Source: Phycisphaerales bacterium
GTDB lineage: Bacteria; Planctomycetota; Phycisphaerae; Phycisphaerales; UBA1924
Assembly: GCA_026982335.1 (NCBI GenBank)
Contig: JALSHH010000018.1
Location: 16,852-80,851 of the forward strand
DNA length: 64,000 nt
Direction of reading: 5' to 3'
Under the pieces are notes generated by a model. It ran no database searches, was not told the DNA's origin, and worked only from the letters and a program-made list of their open reading frames with translations. The position numbers were made by a program, and so were the translations under genes. This document shows positions 43,331 through 52,057 of this stretch, piece by piece; within the stretch, counting starts at the first letter, position 1, and every line of letters starts with the position of its first letter.

Positions 43331-46225
43331 ATGTCACTGCGCGATCGTTTTTGTCACATCTCCCCCAAGCAGGCCCCCCGCCTTGCCCGTGTGATTGTTT
43401 GTGCTGCCCTGACAGCGACACTTGGCGCCCAAGGGGTCAATACACCCGATGAATCGGCCAATGGTCAGCGCCCCGCCTCGGCCGGGCGCGTCGTCCGAGC
43501 TTTCAATTTCGAAGAACAAGATTTCAACCCCCTCCCAGTCCCCCTCGGATGGTACCGAGGCCAAGAAGACCCCGACATCCCCAGACGCCGCCCAGGATTC
43601 CCCCTTTGGAATCACGCAGTCCTTGATTACACATCCCCCGCATTCGCAGGTATTGGCTCGGTCTTGCTCCCAACTCAAGGCGGCTCGACAAGCCTGATCC
43701 TCCGCAGAGGCGAAATCAATATCTTCCCCAACGCCGACTACCTCATCAGCGCCCGCATCCGAACCAGCGGGCTCATCCATGCCCGGGCGCGCGTTGTTGC
43801 CAAACTGCTCGATCAGTACGGCAACGAAATCCAAGACGCCGTATTCACAACCAGGCTCGTCAAAACTCAAAACCAATGGGAGCAAGTCGCCCTCGAGATC
43901 GAAGGCGTCTACCCGGATGCTGCCTTCATCCAAGTCGAACTCCAACTTCTCCAACCAAAACAACAAAATCAACAAAACCAAGCAGCTGCATTCGAGGTCT
44001 GGGAACAAGACTATGATGCCAAAGCATGGTTCGACAACCTCATCATCGCCCAGCTCCCTCGGCTTGAAATTTCTACCGGCATCCCCGGAAACATCATCGA
44101 ATCACAGACCCCGCCACCATTGAAAATCCTCGTTCGTGATCTGACGGGCGATGCAATCACCGCTCGCATCAGGGTCTTTGATGTCATGGGGCGAGAGATT
44201 GATTCAACAGTGTTGGATGATGGAACCCGACGGGTGCGTACGCTCTGGACGCCAGAACTCCCGGGGTTTGGATGGTATCGCGCGGTGCTCGAGGTCGTGG
44301 TCGATGATCAGCTCGTTGGGCTCCGAACGATCGATTTCATCTGGGCTTCGCCCAACGAGCCAAACCATGACTCAGGCATCTTCGCCATCCACGCCAAACT
44401 TACCAATCCAAAGGTCGCTCAGTCGGCCAAAACACTCATCAAAGGCGCTGGTGTGACCGCAGCATCGGTCGAGGCATGGACCCGCAGCACAACCCAAGAA
44501 GAAACCGCCCTCAACTCCATCACGATGAACGCCATCAGCGAGCTGCTTTCGATGGGCACCGAACTGAGCATAATTCTTGCCGAACTCCCCCAAAGGCTCG
44601 CAACCAAACTCGCCAAAGACCCCAACGAAGTTCTCTCCGCCTTTGCAGGGCCATCCTCCGCATGGATTCCATGGGGCGCTGCAATGCTCGATCAGTACGG
44701 GCAAAGTGTGCTCAAATGGCAATTTGGTGAGCGACCCACCCAAGAAGATCCAAAAACACTCAATGAGCAGATCGACTCAGCCATCAAAGCGCTCGTCGGG
44801 TATGTCCCAGGTCCCACACTGATCATTCCGTGGTCCATCGAACGCCCCATCGAGTCTTCGCTTGTCCGACCAAACCAACACTTGCTCATCATCGAAAACA
44901 ACACATCAACCCAAGAGGCAATGCAGATCGTCGTCGATGACTGGATACAAGCAGCCAACGAATCCAACGATCAAAAAACATCAAGTCCACCAACCTTGGG
45001 GATGGTCCTGACCCCGATGCACGATTCAAAAAACTGGTCAGGTGTGCAAATATGGTCGTCGGTGGGCGCCTTGGCACGCAAGGCCATCTCATTCTGGTGG
45101 GCAGCAAGCTCGAGCGGGATCGACGCTGATCGGTTCGATCTTGAGCTCAGAGACGCATGGTGGATATCGCCGGGCAAACGCGGACAAGTCATGCCCGCAC
45201 CAGAGCTTGTTGTCTGGCGGACACTTGCGACGCATCTGGGGGGACGAAAAGCCATCGAAGAGCTCGACCTCATCAAAGGCGTGCGCATGCTCATTGCCGG
45301 ACCCAAACCAGAACGATTACACCAGAATTCCAATGCTCCAAACAGACCAATCGACAGCTCCGACAACGCCGAGAACACCGGTGTCCTCATCCTTTGGCTC
45401 GACAAACCAAGCATTGATCCAGTGATACTCAACTTGCCACTCTCCAAGTCTGCCGTCACACAGTACGATATGTTCAACAATCAAACCCGCATCGAGCTCG
45501 AGCAAGGAGGCACGCTCAACCTGCCAATGCACCGCATCGAAATCGGCCGATCGCCAATTATCATCCAAGGCGTCAACACCCAACTCGTTCGATTCCTCAG
45601 CGCCCTCGAGCTCACGCCCAACACACTCCAAGCCAAATCAGGAATCCACAAGCACGCACTCAAAATCACCAATCCTTGGCCAATGACCATCCAAGGACGG
45701 GTCTACATCGTCGAACCAGGAGGATACACCGGAGCACAAGAGTCCATCGACCGATCATGGGAAATCAAACCACGCGTGATCCCCTTTACCCTCGATGCCC
45801 ACGAGTTACGCGAAGTGCCCATCGACATCGCCTATTCCCTCGGCGAGCTCGCCGGCGAGAAGAAACTCACCTTCGATGTCGAAATCGAAGCCGACCAGAG
45901 ATATCCACTGATGCGCATCGAACGGAAAATCACCCTCGAACTCGAAGGAATCACCATGGATTTGGCTGCCCGGCGAGGAAACAATGGCGTCACCATCATC
46001 AGCGTTCATGTCACCAACAACCTGAATACCGACCAAAACTTTGAAATCATCGCCATCCCACCAAATGAACCACGCCTAAGACGATCAGTCAACGCCATCA
46101 AACCGACCGATCGTGTCACCCGCGAGTTCGCCTTCACCAAAGCCCAGTCCGGCGACGAGATCATCGTCTCGCTCATGCTCGGTGAATCATCGGTTCGGCT
46201 CAACAAATCCGTCATCGTGCCATAG
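43331..46225 (+). CDS. Large exported protein, unknown
   Basis: 964 residues from the ATG at 43331. After RLARVIVCAALTATLGAQG (signal peptide) comes a carbohydrate-binding-like beta domain, FNFEEQDFNPLPVPLGWYRG ... LISARIRTSGLIHARARVVAKLLDQYGNEI, then WTPELPGFGWYRAVLEVVVDDQ. A central region has TIM-barrel-like strands (FAIHAKLTN, ELSIILAELPQRLA, LIIPWSIERPIES, TLGMVLTPMHDS, LLIIENNTSTQEAMQIVVDDW) and may be a degenerate glycoside-hydrolase domain. Two beta domains end it (KHALKITNPWPMTIQGRVYI, ISVHVTNNLNTDQ). No catalytic residues are identified. A terminator follows at 46253. Confidence 0.72.
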   Translation: MSLRDRFCHISPKQAPRLARVIVCAALTATLGAQGVNTPDESANGQRPASAGRVVRAFNFEEQDFNPLPVPLGWYRGQEDPDIPRRRPGFPLWNHAVLDYTSPAFAGIGSVLLPTQGGSTSLILRRGEINIFPNADYLISARIRTSGLIHARARVVAKLLDQYGNEIQDAVFTTRLVKTQNQWEQVALEIEGVYPDAAFIQVELQLLQPKQQNQQNQAAAFEVWEQDYDAKAWFDNLIIAQLPRLEISTGIPGNIIESQTPPPLKILVRDLTGDAITARIRVFDVMGREIDSTVLDDGTRRVRTLWTPELPGFGWYRAVLEVVVDDQLVGLRTIDFIWASPNEPNHDSGIFAIHAKLTNPKVAQSAKTLIKGAGVTAASVEAWTRSTTQEETALNSITMNAISELLSMGTELSIILAELPQRLATKLAKDPNEVLSAFAGPSSAWIPWGAAMLDQYGQSVLKWQFGERPTQEDPKTLNEQIDSAIKALVGYVPGPTLIIPWSIERPIESSLVRPNQHLLIIENNTSTQEAMQIVVDDWIQAANESNDQKTSSPPTLGMVLTPMHDSKNWSGVQIWSSVGALARKAISFWWAASSSGIDADRFDLELRDAWWISPGKRGQVMPAPELVVWRTLATHLGGRKAIEELDLIKGVRMLIAGPKPERLHQNSNAPNRPIDSSDNAENTGVLILWLDKPSIDPVILNLPLSKSAVTQYDMFNNQTRIELEQGGTLNLPMHRIEIGRSPIIIQGVNTQLVRFLSALELTPNTLQAKSGIHKHALKITNPWPMTIQGRVYIVEPGGYTGAQESIDRSWEIKPRVIPFTLDAHELREVPIDIAYSLGELAGEKKLTFDVEIEADQRYPLMRIERKITLELEGITMDLAARRGNNGVTIISVHVTNNLNTDQNFEIIAIPPNEPRLRRSVNAIKPTDRVTREFAFTKAQSGDEIIVSLMLGESSVRLNKSVIVP

Positions 46226-46252
46226 CGCAACCTACTCACCAACTTTCGCTGC

Positions 46253-46272
46253 AAACGGCAAACGCCGTTTTT
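46253..46272 (+). terminator. Terminator after the large exported protein
   Basis: AAACGGC-AAAC-GCCGTTT followed by TT, 28 bp behind the stop. Confidence 0.75.
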
Positions 46273-46363
46273 CTCGGTTGCTCGTTCAATTATCAGCCTA
46301 AGAATTTCGCTCAGTTGAATAAAAAAATCGAAACGCGTGTATCATAAAGACAGAGGTTGATTC

Positions 46364-46945
46364 ATGCCCAGGCCAAAATCATTCGATCCCGATACCGTCC
46401 TCGACAAAGCAATGGGGGTATTTTGGGAAAAAGGCTACGATGCAGCAAGCATCTCAGACCTCACCACAGCGATGGGCATTAATCGCTTCTCCCTCTACGA
46501 CACCTTCGGCGACAAGCACGAGCTCTACCTCAAAGCACTCGATGCCTACACCCAAAACATCGTCGAGCCCATGGTCAAAAAAATCAACGCCATCAAAACA
46601 TTGGACGAACTCGAGTCCTACTTCACCGAAATCATCGACGATCAACATACCTGCACTTGCTCTCGATGCTGCATGATACACAAAGCAGCCATCTCCCAAG
46701 CCGCAAGTGACGAAGCAATCAAACAACGCGTAAAATGTGCCCAAAATCACATCCACAGTGCTTTGTGCGACGCCCTTGTCCGCATTCAATCTGCAGGCGA
46801 ACTCACAGTTGAGATCAACATCACCGACGCGGCTTGGCTTCTCAAAATCACCCTCGCCGGGTTGCTGGGCTACGCAACATCACCCATTCCCGCCTCCCAA
46901 GCCAAATCCGCCATCCAACTCCTCATCACCTCCATCCAAGCATAG
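46364..46945 (+). CDS. TetR-family transcriptional regulator
   Basis: 193 residues. The N-terminal helix-turn-helix reads FDPDTVLDKAMGVFWEKGYDAASISDLTTAMGINRFSLYDTFGDKHELYLKAL (7-59), typical of TetR. The ligand domain contains four cysteines (HTCTCSRCCMIH, about 103-114, and KCAQ), the block CCMIHKAA being common in the AcrR/YcdC-like branch with C-terminal domain TetR_C_16-type. It stands alone between a terminator and the thiC leader; its target is not obvious, possibly itself. Signal molecule unknown. Confidence 0.88.
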   Translation: MPRPKSFDPDTVLDKAMGVFWEKGYDAASISDLTTAMGINRFSLYDTFGDKHELYLKALDAYTQNIVEPMVKKINAIKTLDELESYFTEIIDDQHTCTCSRCCMIHKAAISQAASDEAIKQRVKCAQNHIHSALCDALVRIQSAGELTVEINITDAAWLLKITLAGLLGYATSPIPASQAKSAIQLLITSIQA

Positions 46946-46992
46946 TCATCTCTCACCCCACCCGCTCCTTCATTCCCCGCTACAATACAAGC

Positions 46993-47074
46993 CTGCTCGG
47001 GGCGCAGCATCTCACCTGCTGCTGAGAAGTACCCGTCGAACCTGATCCGGCTCAACCCGGCGGAGGGAATGCAG
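46993..47074 (+). promoter_or_regulatory. TPP riboswitch aptamer
   Basis: The THI-box signature is complete: CTCGGGGCGC near the start, GCTGAGAAGTACCCG, GAACCTGATCCGG and CAACCCGGCGGAGGGAA. CTGC (46993-46996) and GCAG (47071-47074) close P1. It lies 60 bp upstream of thiC, the standard target. It binds thiamine pyrophosphate and represses thiC. Confidence 0.97.
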
Positions 47075-47101
47075 ACTGTCGCCTCAAACCGGCAGCTACG
47101 C

Positions 47102-47130
47102 ATACTCCCCGCACACACATAAGGGAGTAT
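47102..47130 (+). promoter_or_regulatory. Shine-Dalgarno-sequestering hairpin of the thiC leader
   Basis: ATACTCCC (47102-47109) pairs with GGGAGTAT (47123-47130), which contains the thiC ribosome site AAGGGAG. No T run follows. Control is therefore probably translational: TPP binding lets this hairpin form and hides the ribosome site. Confidence 0.75.
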
Positions 47131-47134
47131 CCAA

Positions 47135-49198
47135 ATGACCAACCATCTAAAATCAACCCCCGCCCACCTCGCCATCACTTCTCCCGCAGGCAAGGCCATC
47201 GCTTTAACAACCAAATATAAAACCGCCGATGACATGAAGAATGCCTTCCGCACCGCCCAACCCGGCCCCGCCATCGAAAAATCCAACTACCCCCTTCCAG
47301 TCCACGGCGCCTACAACCCAGGCTCAGACACCACTGTTCCAACCCCAGGTTCCTTCGCTCACAAACCCGACATCGGAGGCCCCTACACCTTTTCCTCTCC
47401 CGATACCCCAGGAATGCCCAAACCATCCACCAAAACCGCCTGGAACTTCCTCCCCCAAAACTGGTCAACCACACTCTCCTCCCCCGGAAGCCCGGGGGAG
47501 GTGTCTACGAAGCAGACGGAGGGGGCCCCCTCTTCATCTTCCGATTTCACAACCGTTTCATTCCAAGAAGCCCTAGGCCAACTCCGCACCGTCACCTACC
47601 CAAAATCCTTCACCCCAATCACCCAACTCGAATCCGCACGCCTCGGCATCATCACCCCCGAAATGCACCGCGTCGCCGAGCGTGAACCACACCTTACCCC
47701 AACCCAAATCCGCGACGAAATCGCCGCCGGTCGCCTCATCATCCCGGCCAACATCCACCACCTCAAAAAGAACCTCGATCCCATGGCCATCGGTCGAGCA
47801 TCCAAAACCAAAGTTAACGCCAACATGGGCGCATCCCCAATCTCCTCAGGCACCGACCAAGAAGTCGAAAAACTTCAATGGGCCGAGCAGTGGGGAGCCG
47901 ACACCGTCATGGACCTCTCCACCGGAGGCGACCTCGACGCCTGCCGAGCAGCCATCATCGAAAACGCAACCGTCCCCATCGGCACCGTCCCCATCTATTC
48001 CATGATCATCGGCAAGAAAATCGAAGACCTCGATCATGACCTCATCATGGAAACCCTACAAAAACAGGCCGAACAAGGCGTCGACTACTTCACCATCCAC
48101 GCCGGAATCAAACGAGCTCACCTCAAGTTCGTCAAAAACCGAGTCATCGGCATCGTCTCCCGAGGCGGCTCACTCCTCGCCAAATGGATGCTTACCCACA
48201 ACAAAGAAAACATCATGTACACCATGTGGGATGAAATCTGCCAGCTCATGCGCCAACACGATGTCGCCTTCAGTATCGGCGATGGCCTCCGCCCCGGCGG
48301 GCTCGCCGACGCCACAGACTTCGCCCAACTCGCCGAACTCCAAGTCATCGCAGAACTCACCGAACGCGCCTGGACCCACGGCCTCCAAGTCATGGTCGAA
48401 GGACCAGGCCATGTCCCATTCGATCAAATCGAATACAACGCCAAACTCCAACGCACCCTCTGCCACGGTGCTCCGTTTTATGTCCTCGGTCCACTCGTCA
48501 CCGATGTCTTCCCCGGCTACGACCACATCACATCTGCCATCGGTGCAACATCCATCGCCTACCACGGCGCGAGTATGCTCTGCTATGTCACCCCCAAAGA
48601 ACACCTCGGCCTACCCAAAAAAGGTGATGTCAAAGAAGGCTGCATCGCCTACAAAATCGCAGCCCACGCTGCCGATGTCGCACTTGGAATCCCAGGCACA
48701 AGAGACTGGGACGACGAACTCACCAAAGCCCGCGCCGCCCTCAACTGGAACAAACACTTCGAACTCGCCTTCGACGAAGACACTGCAAGAGCCTACCACG
48801 ATGAGGACCTCGATGTCGACACCGACTTCTGCGCCATGTGCGGCCACGACTGGTGCTCCGTCCGAATCTCCATGGAAATCAAAGAATTCCAATCCGGCAA
48901 CGCCGAAGGATTCGCCCGCGTTGGAGCAGATGGAAAAGTCGGCGCCGCCATCAAATCCGCCGCCCTCACCCCCGAGCAACAACAAATCCTCGAACAACGA
49001 GGCTACCTCTCTCCCGAAGAAATCCACAAACTTGCATCTAAAACCAAAAAGGCCGTAGGAGTAGACGAAGGCGAAAAAGCCTCCTGCCACTCCGACTATG
49101 TCGATCCAGCCACCGCCAAACAAGTTCAAACCGAAGTCTTCGTCCAACTCAACACCGCCCCCGCCCATAACATCGCCACCGAGGATCGGCTGATCTGA
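47135..49198 (+). CDS. thiC: Phosphomethylpyrimidine synthase
   Basis: 687 residues, longer than the usual 610-650. This radical SAM enzyme makes HMP-P, the pyrimidine of thiamine, from AIR. Core blocks: SKTKVNANMGASPISSG, MDLSTGGDLDACRAAII, VPIGTVPIYSM, ISRGGS-like IVSRGGSLLAKWMLTHNKEN, SIGDGLRPG, MVEGPGHVPFDQIEYN, and the C-terminal cluster motif CAMCGHDWCSVRI (C-x2-C-x4-C). Residues 115-131 (SPGSPGEVSTKQTEGAP) are translated from a palindromic repeat inserted in frame in the N-terminal domain. A TPP riboswitch precedes it. Confidence 0.97.
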   Translation: MTNHLKSTPAHLAITSPAGKAIALTTKYKTADDMKNAFRTAQPGPAIEKSNYPLPVHGAYNPGSDTTVPTPGSFAHKPDIGGPYTFSSPDTPGMPKPSTKTAWNFLPQNWSTTLSSPGSPGEVSTKQTEGAPSSSSDFTTVSFQEALGQLRTVTYPKSFTPITQLESARLGIITPEMHRVAEREPHLTPTQIRDEIAAGRLIIPANIHHLKKNLDPMAIGRASKTKVNANMGASPISSGTDQEVEKLQWAEQWGADTVMDLSTGGDLDACRAAIIENATVPIGTVPIYSMIIGKKIEDLDHDLIMETLQKQAEQGVDYFTIHAGIKRAHLKFVKNRVIGIVSRGGSLLAKWMLTHNKENIMYTMWDEICQLMRQHDVAFSIGDGLRPGGLADATDFAQLAELQVIAELTERAWTHGLQVMVEGPGHVPFDQIEYNAKLQRTLCHGAPFYVLGPLVTDVFPGYDHITSAIGATSIAYHGASMLCYVTPKEHLGLPKKGDVKEGCIAYKIAAHAADVALGIPGTRDWDDELTKARAALNWNKHFELAFDEDTARAYHDEDLDVDTDFCAMCGHDWCSVRISMEIKEFQSGNAEGFARVGADGKVGAAIKSAALTPEQQQILEQRGYLSPEEIHKLASKTKKAVGVDEGEKASCHSDYVDPATAKQVQTEVFVQLNTAPAHNIATEDRLI
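47478..47525. repeat. Palindromic repeat element, copy 2, inside thiC
   Basis: CCTCCCCCGG (47478-47487), AAG spacer, CCGGGGGAGG (47492-47501), then GTCTACGAAGCAGAC and GGAGGGGG. It is the same element as at 37577-37662 and is translated in the same reading frame (GEVS-KQTEG against GEVSAKQTEG). Confidence 0.85.
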
Positions 49199-49534
49199 GT
49201 ATGCGGTTAGAGAGTTTAACTGCTTCTTGTGGACTCTGTTTTTTCAGCCGTCATCTGGCATAGTCCGTTTCATACAACTCATCAACGAGACGGACAATGA
49301 ATCTTGTGCCATCGTGCGCAGGCCGTCAACTCTTCTCTTCCCTCATTTCCCGATTTTTTCTTCGAGTCTTTCGCGATCTTTGCGTTCAAAACTCCCTCCA
49401 TCCTCTGCGTCTTCAGCACCCCCTGCCCTCTCTGCATACAAAAATCTTCCCCCAACAACCACCCCCGTGCGCAAAATCCCTGCACTTCTCAACGCCTTCC
49501 TTGTGCTTCAACTCGCCCATGCGATAATTCCCGC
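49199..49534. other. Intergenic region with CTTTGCG/CTCTGCG repeat arm
   Basis: 336 bases with no credible gene. From 49320 to 49450 it is C/T-rich and carries CTTTCGCGATCTTTGCG, CTCTGCGTCTTCAG and CTCTGCATACAAAAATCTT. The last word matches the right arm of the GxxExxY cassette (36588-36606) with one change. Only one arm is found here, so it could be the remains of an element. Confidence 0.6.
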
Positions 49535-50053
49535 ATGGAACAAACAACAGCACAAACAGACCAATCAAAAACAATCGCAACCCTCACCAACGAACTCCTC
49601 GAAGACCTCACCAATCCTTCGATGTCCGCCTTCGAGATGTGCCAGATTCATAGCCTCACGCTCGTCGAACTCGCCATCATCCTCGAATCAGAATCATTCA
49701 AACGCGCCGTCGAGGCCCTCGAAAAAATCACCAACGCCCGTCAACGCATCCTCGAACCCGAAGCCCGCACCCTGGCAACCGCCCGCCTTGCCGACATCCT
49801 CAAAGACAAACCAACAACCCCCGCCCACGCCGAAATCCAGCGCAAAACCGCCGATCAACTCTTACGCCTCCACCAAACTTCCACGAGAGCTGCCCGCGCA
49901 GCGGACAGAGGGCCTCTTCCTTCCTCCCCTTCCTCCCCTTCCTCCCCTTCCTCCCCTTCTTCTCCTTCTCCCCCTTCTTCGGTTTCTCCCCTTTCACAAC
50001 CCGCATCCACCATCGCTGCACCGGTGCTTCCCAAACGCGCGCATCAGCGCGGG
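49535..50053 (+). CDS. Helical protein of unknown function, 3' end uncertain
   Basis: From the ATG at 49535 the frame encodes about 118 helical residues (NELLEDLTNPSMSAFEMCQIHSLTLVELAII..., then EALEKITNARQRILEPEARTLATARLADIL, then EIQRKTADQLLRLHQ) with the pattern of a small helix-turn-helix protein. At 49882 a degraded copy of the palindromic repeat begins, followed by a (CTTCCTCCC)n tract giving Pro/Ser. No stop occurs in this frame until 51757, because it runs antisense through three minus-strand genes. The real end is not visible; the gene was probably truncated by the repeat. I place a nominal end before the pseudopilin gene. Confidence 0.35.
49882..49975. repeat. Degraded palindromic repeat (copy 4) and CTTCCTCCC tandem tract
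   Basis: GAGCTGCCCGCGCAGCGGAC, then AGAGGGCCTCTTCC (49885-49920), resembles GAGGTGTCTGCGAAGCAGAC, then GGAGGGGGTCTTCC of copy 1. It is followed by about five imperfect 9-base units CCCCTTCCT up to 49975. Confidence 0.5.
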
Positions 50054-50581
50054 TTATCCACCGAACCCTTTGATGAGATCGTCGGTCACCTTTTCAGTGC
50101 TTTCGCTGGAAGCTTTGTATCCAGTTGCACCCGCCAAATGATCGGGCTCGATTTGGCCAGTCCCCGTGTCATATCGCCAACCATGCGTGTTGGCACCAGC
50201 AGCTGCGCCGTCTTGCCGAATCGTTGCCAGCCCGTTGATTTTGTTGGCAGGGATCCCGTTGAGATAAGGCCCATAGATTCCGGTATCGCTCACGGTGCCG
50301 TCAAGGTTTGTTTTCTTGATGAGTCGAAAATAGAACATTTCGATGCCCGCTGCCCCGACATGGGCCATCACACCTTCGTGCTCGACTTCATAGAGATCAA
50401 GGGCCCGTTGGAGGGTCGCCTGATCGCCGATCACCGCATTGCGGGCAGCATTCTCTGCCGAACTCGACATTCGGGGAATGGCAATCGCGCCGATGATCCC
50501 AATAATTACCACCACAATCACCAGCTCGAGGAGCGAAAAACCGCCCGATCGAGCATTCGAGCTGTACCTCGAGATGCACAT
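50054..50581 (-). CDS. Type II secretion/type IV pseudopilin (GspG-like)
   Basis: 175 residues. The prepilin site SGG-FSLLELVIVVVIIGIIGAIAIPRM (12-38) has the cleavage after Gly, Phe +1 and Glu +5. The C-terminal domain reads DQATLQRALDLYEVEHEGVMAH ... IYGPYLNGIPANKINGLATI ... WRYDTGTGQIEPD, like GspG-type pseudopilins (WxYdpxtG). It is exported, processed by a prepilin peptidase, and assembled in a pseudopilus; planctomycetes carry many such single pilins. No other secretion genes adjoin. Confidence 0.9.
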   Translation of the reverse strand: MCISRYSSNARSGGFSLLELVIVVVIIGIIGAIAIPRMSSSAENAARNAVIGDQATLQRALDLYEVEHEGVMAHVGAAGIEMFYFRLIKKTNLDGTVSDTGIYGPYLNGIPANKINGLATIRQDGAAAGANTHGWRYDTGTGQIEPDHLAGATGYKASSESTEKVTDDLIKGFGG

Positions 50582-50692
50582 AAAAGCCCAATCGGCCGGA
50601 TATCACCACCATATTCGGCAATTGACCCAAACTCCAGCGATCAAGGGAATCGACCTACGCATAAGCCGGTTCCAAAGGACCGAGAACGAAAC

Positions 50693-51220
50693 TCAGGCAG
50701 CTCCCGTTCCGGGGTTTGTTCCGGGGTCTGTTTCGGGGTCTGTTTCGGGGGCTTGGGCATCACAGTTGCATTCGCATCGCCCATCAACCGACCAAGGGCC
50801 AGCACCTTTGAAGAAGATATACGCACAAAGCAAGATGGTCACAATCGCCAAAGGCGTCAGGACGATCGGCTCTGCGCCAAGAACCATGATGTTTGGATCG
50901 AGTTCCGAAGGGGTGGGCCATTGATCGTTGGGAATTTTGAAATTGGTGATGAGCCCGCCGAACATGACGCCGATTCCAATCAAGGCGCCAATACGGGCCA
51001 AGGTGCCCGAGAGCAACAGCACGCCGGCAAGAACTTGCGCCAAAGGTGCAACAACAGCGGTCATGCCGGGCATCGGCAATCCGGCAGCTTCAACCAAAGG
51101 CTCCATCGGCGCAGCCCCGGTGAGGTGCATGATCCCGAACATCACCAATGGGATACCCGCAAGAATACGGAGGATGGCGACGTATCGCTGATCGGTCGTT
51201 TGGGTCAATGGGCAGCTCAT
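50693..51220 (-). CDS. DoxX-family membrane protein
   Basis: 175 residues with four hydrophobic segments: LRILAGIPLVMFGIMHLTG, AVVAPLAQVLAGVLLLSGTLARIGALIGIGVMFGGL, and VLTPLAIVTILLCAYIFF. This is the DoxX/SURF4 four-helix layout; function in quinone-linked redox or membrane stress in other bacteria is only suggested. The C-terminus PETDPETDPGTNPGTG is translated from a 12-base tandem repeat (50697-50750) and two cysteines precede it (CECNC). Confidence 0.78.
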   Translation of the reverse strand: MSCPLTQTTDQRYVAILRILAGIPLVMFGIMHLTGAAPMEPLVEAAGLPMPGMTAVVAPLAQVLAGVLLLSGTLARIGALIGIGVMFGGLITNFKIPNDQWPTPSELDPNIMVLGAEPIVLTPLAIVTILLCAYIFFKGAGPWSVDGRCECNCDAQAPETDPETDPGTNPGTGAA

Positions 51221-51283
51221 GATGAAACAACCTTTTCTGAGATGGGACTATTCCCGGCAATGTTGACAATCTATGGAGACAAT

Positions 51284-51895
51284 CTAATGAACCACACGCA
51301 GTCTGGGTGGGTGTGCCGAGTAGGTTGGAATGGGGTGATCAGGAAGTGGGTGATTGTCAATCTTGGTATGGGCTGGTTTGAACTCGATCTGGGATGCAGG
51401 CCCGGTGCCTGGGCGTGCTCGGGTGGCAGCTTCGACATCGACCGTGCCCAAAGCGATGGATGGGGCTTCGACGATCGAGCCTTCGATGCTCGCGCCGGGT
51501 TCGATGATGATTTGGGCAGCGCGGATGCCGCCTTTGAGTTCGCCTGTGGCGGCGAGTGTTGCGGTGCCGCCACAGATGCACATGCTTTGGATGGCGCCTT
51601 CGATGCGGATGTTGTGCGAGGCGATGACGAGGTTGGCGATGACCTTGGCTTGTGGGTGGACGAGGACGGACTCGGTGGTCATGATCGAGGTTCCCCAGTG
51701 TCCTTTGGTGATTTCGATGGGGAGGAGTCGGAGGTTGCCGCCACAGTGTGGGCATGAAGCGGATTCGGCGTATCCTGAGACGGTGAGGGATTTGGCGCAG
51801 CGATAGCAGGTCACTTGTCGTGATTCAGGGATGGTGGTGCGGGGGGATCCGCGTTCACGCATGAGGAATCGTGGTGGTTTGAAGAATGAGGCCAT
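51284..51895 (-). CDS. Bactofilin with N-terminal zinc ribbon
   Basis: 203 residues from the ATG at 51895. CYRCAKSLTVSGYAESASCPHCGGNLRLLP (about 29-58) is a zinc ribbon. A bactofilin-type beta-helix follows: SVLVHPQAKVIANLVIASHNIRIEGAIQSMCICGGTATLAATGELKGGIRAAQIIIEPGASIEGSIVEAPSIALG. The tail is Pro/His-rich. Bactofilins polymerise without nucleotide into cell-shape filaments. The next upstream gene is another bactofilin, so the two may co-polymerise. Confidence 0.8.
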   Translation of the reverse strand: MASFFKPPRFLMRERGSPRTTIPESRQVTCYRCAKSLTVSGYAESASCPHCGGNLRLLPIEITKGHWGTSIMTTESVLVHPQAKVIANLVIASHNIRIEGAIQSMCICGGTATLAATGELKGGIRAAQIIIEPGASIEGSIVEAPSIALGTVDVEAATRARPGTGPASQIEFKPAHTKIDNHPLPDHPIPTYSAHPPRLRVVH

Positions 51896-52020
51896 GAAAA
51901 CGGCCGCACTGGCGTTTACCGAGCGCGGCCAGGGATGGGGTGGGTCGTGTGATTGACTTTGATGAGCCACGACCGTGAAGGAGTGGTCTTTGGAAATCGA
52001 CGAGGGGAAGCAAGAGAAGA

Positions 52021-52046
52021 CCGCTTCCTCACGGTCGCGGCTCGTT
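52021..52046 (-). terminator. Terminator-like repeat, copy 3
   Basis: On the minus strand AACGAGCCGCGACCGTGAGG then AAGCGG and TCTTCTCTTG. Same element as at 23156-23188, one base different in the stem and a weaker T run. It begins 12 bp behind the stop of the bactofilin gene. Confidence 0.6.
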
Positions 52047-52057
52047 GGGGACTGGCT

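Noticed and set aside
49227..50141. Frame of 304 codons across the repeat arm and helical-protein gene
   Set aside because: Ser/Pro-rich translation of C/T tracts and of the shadow of the gene at 49535.
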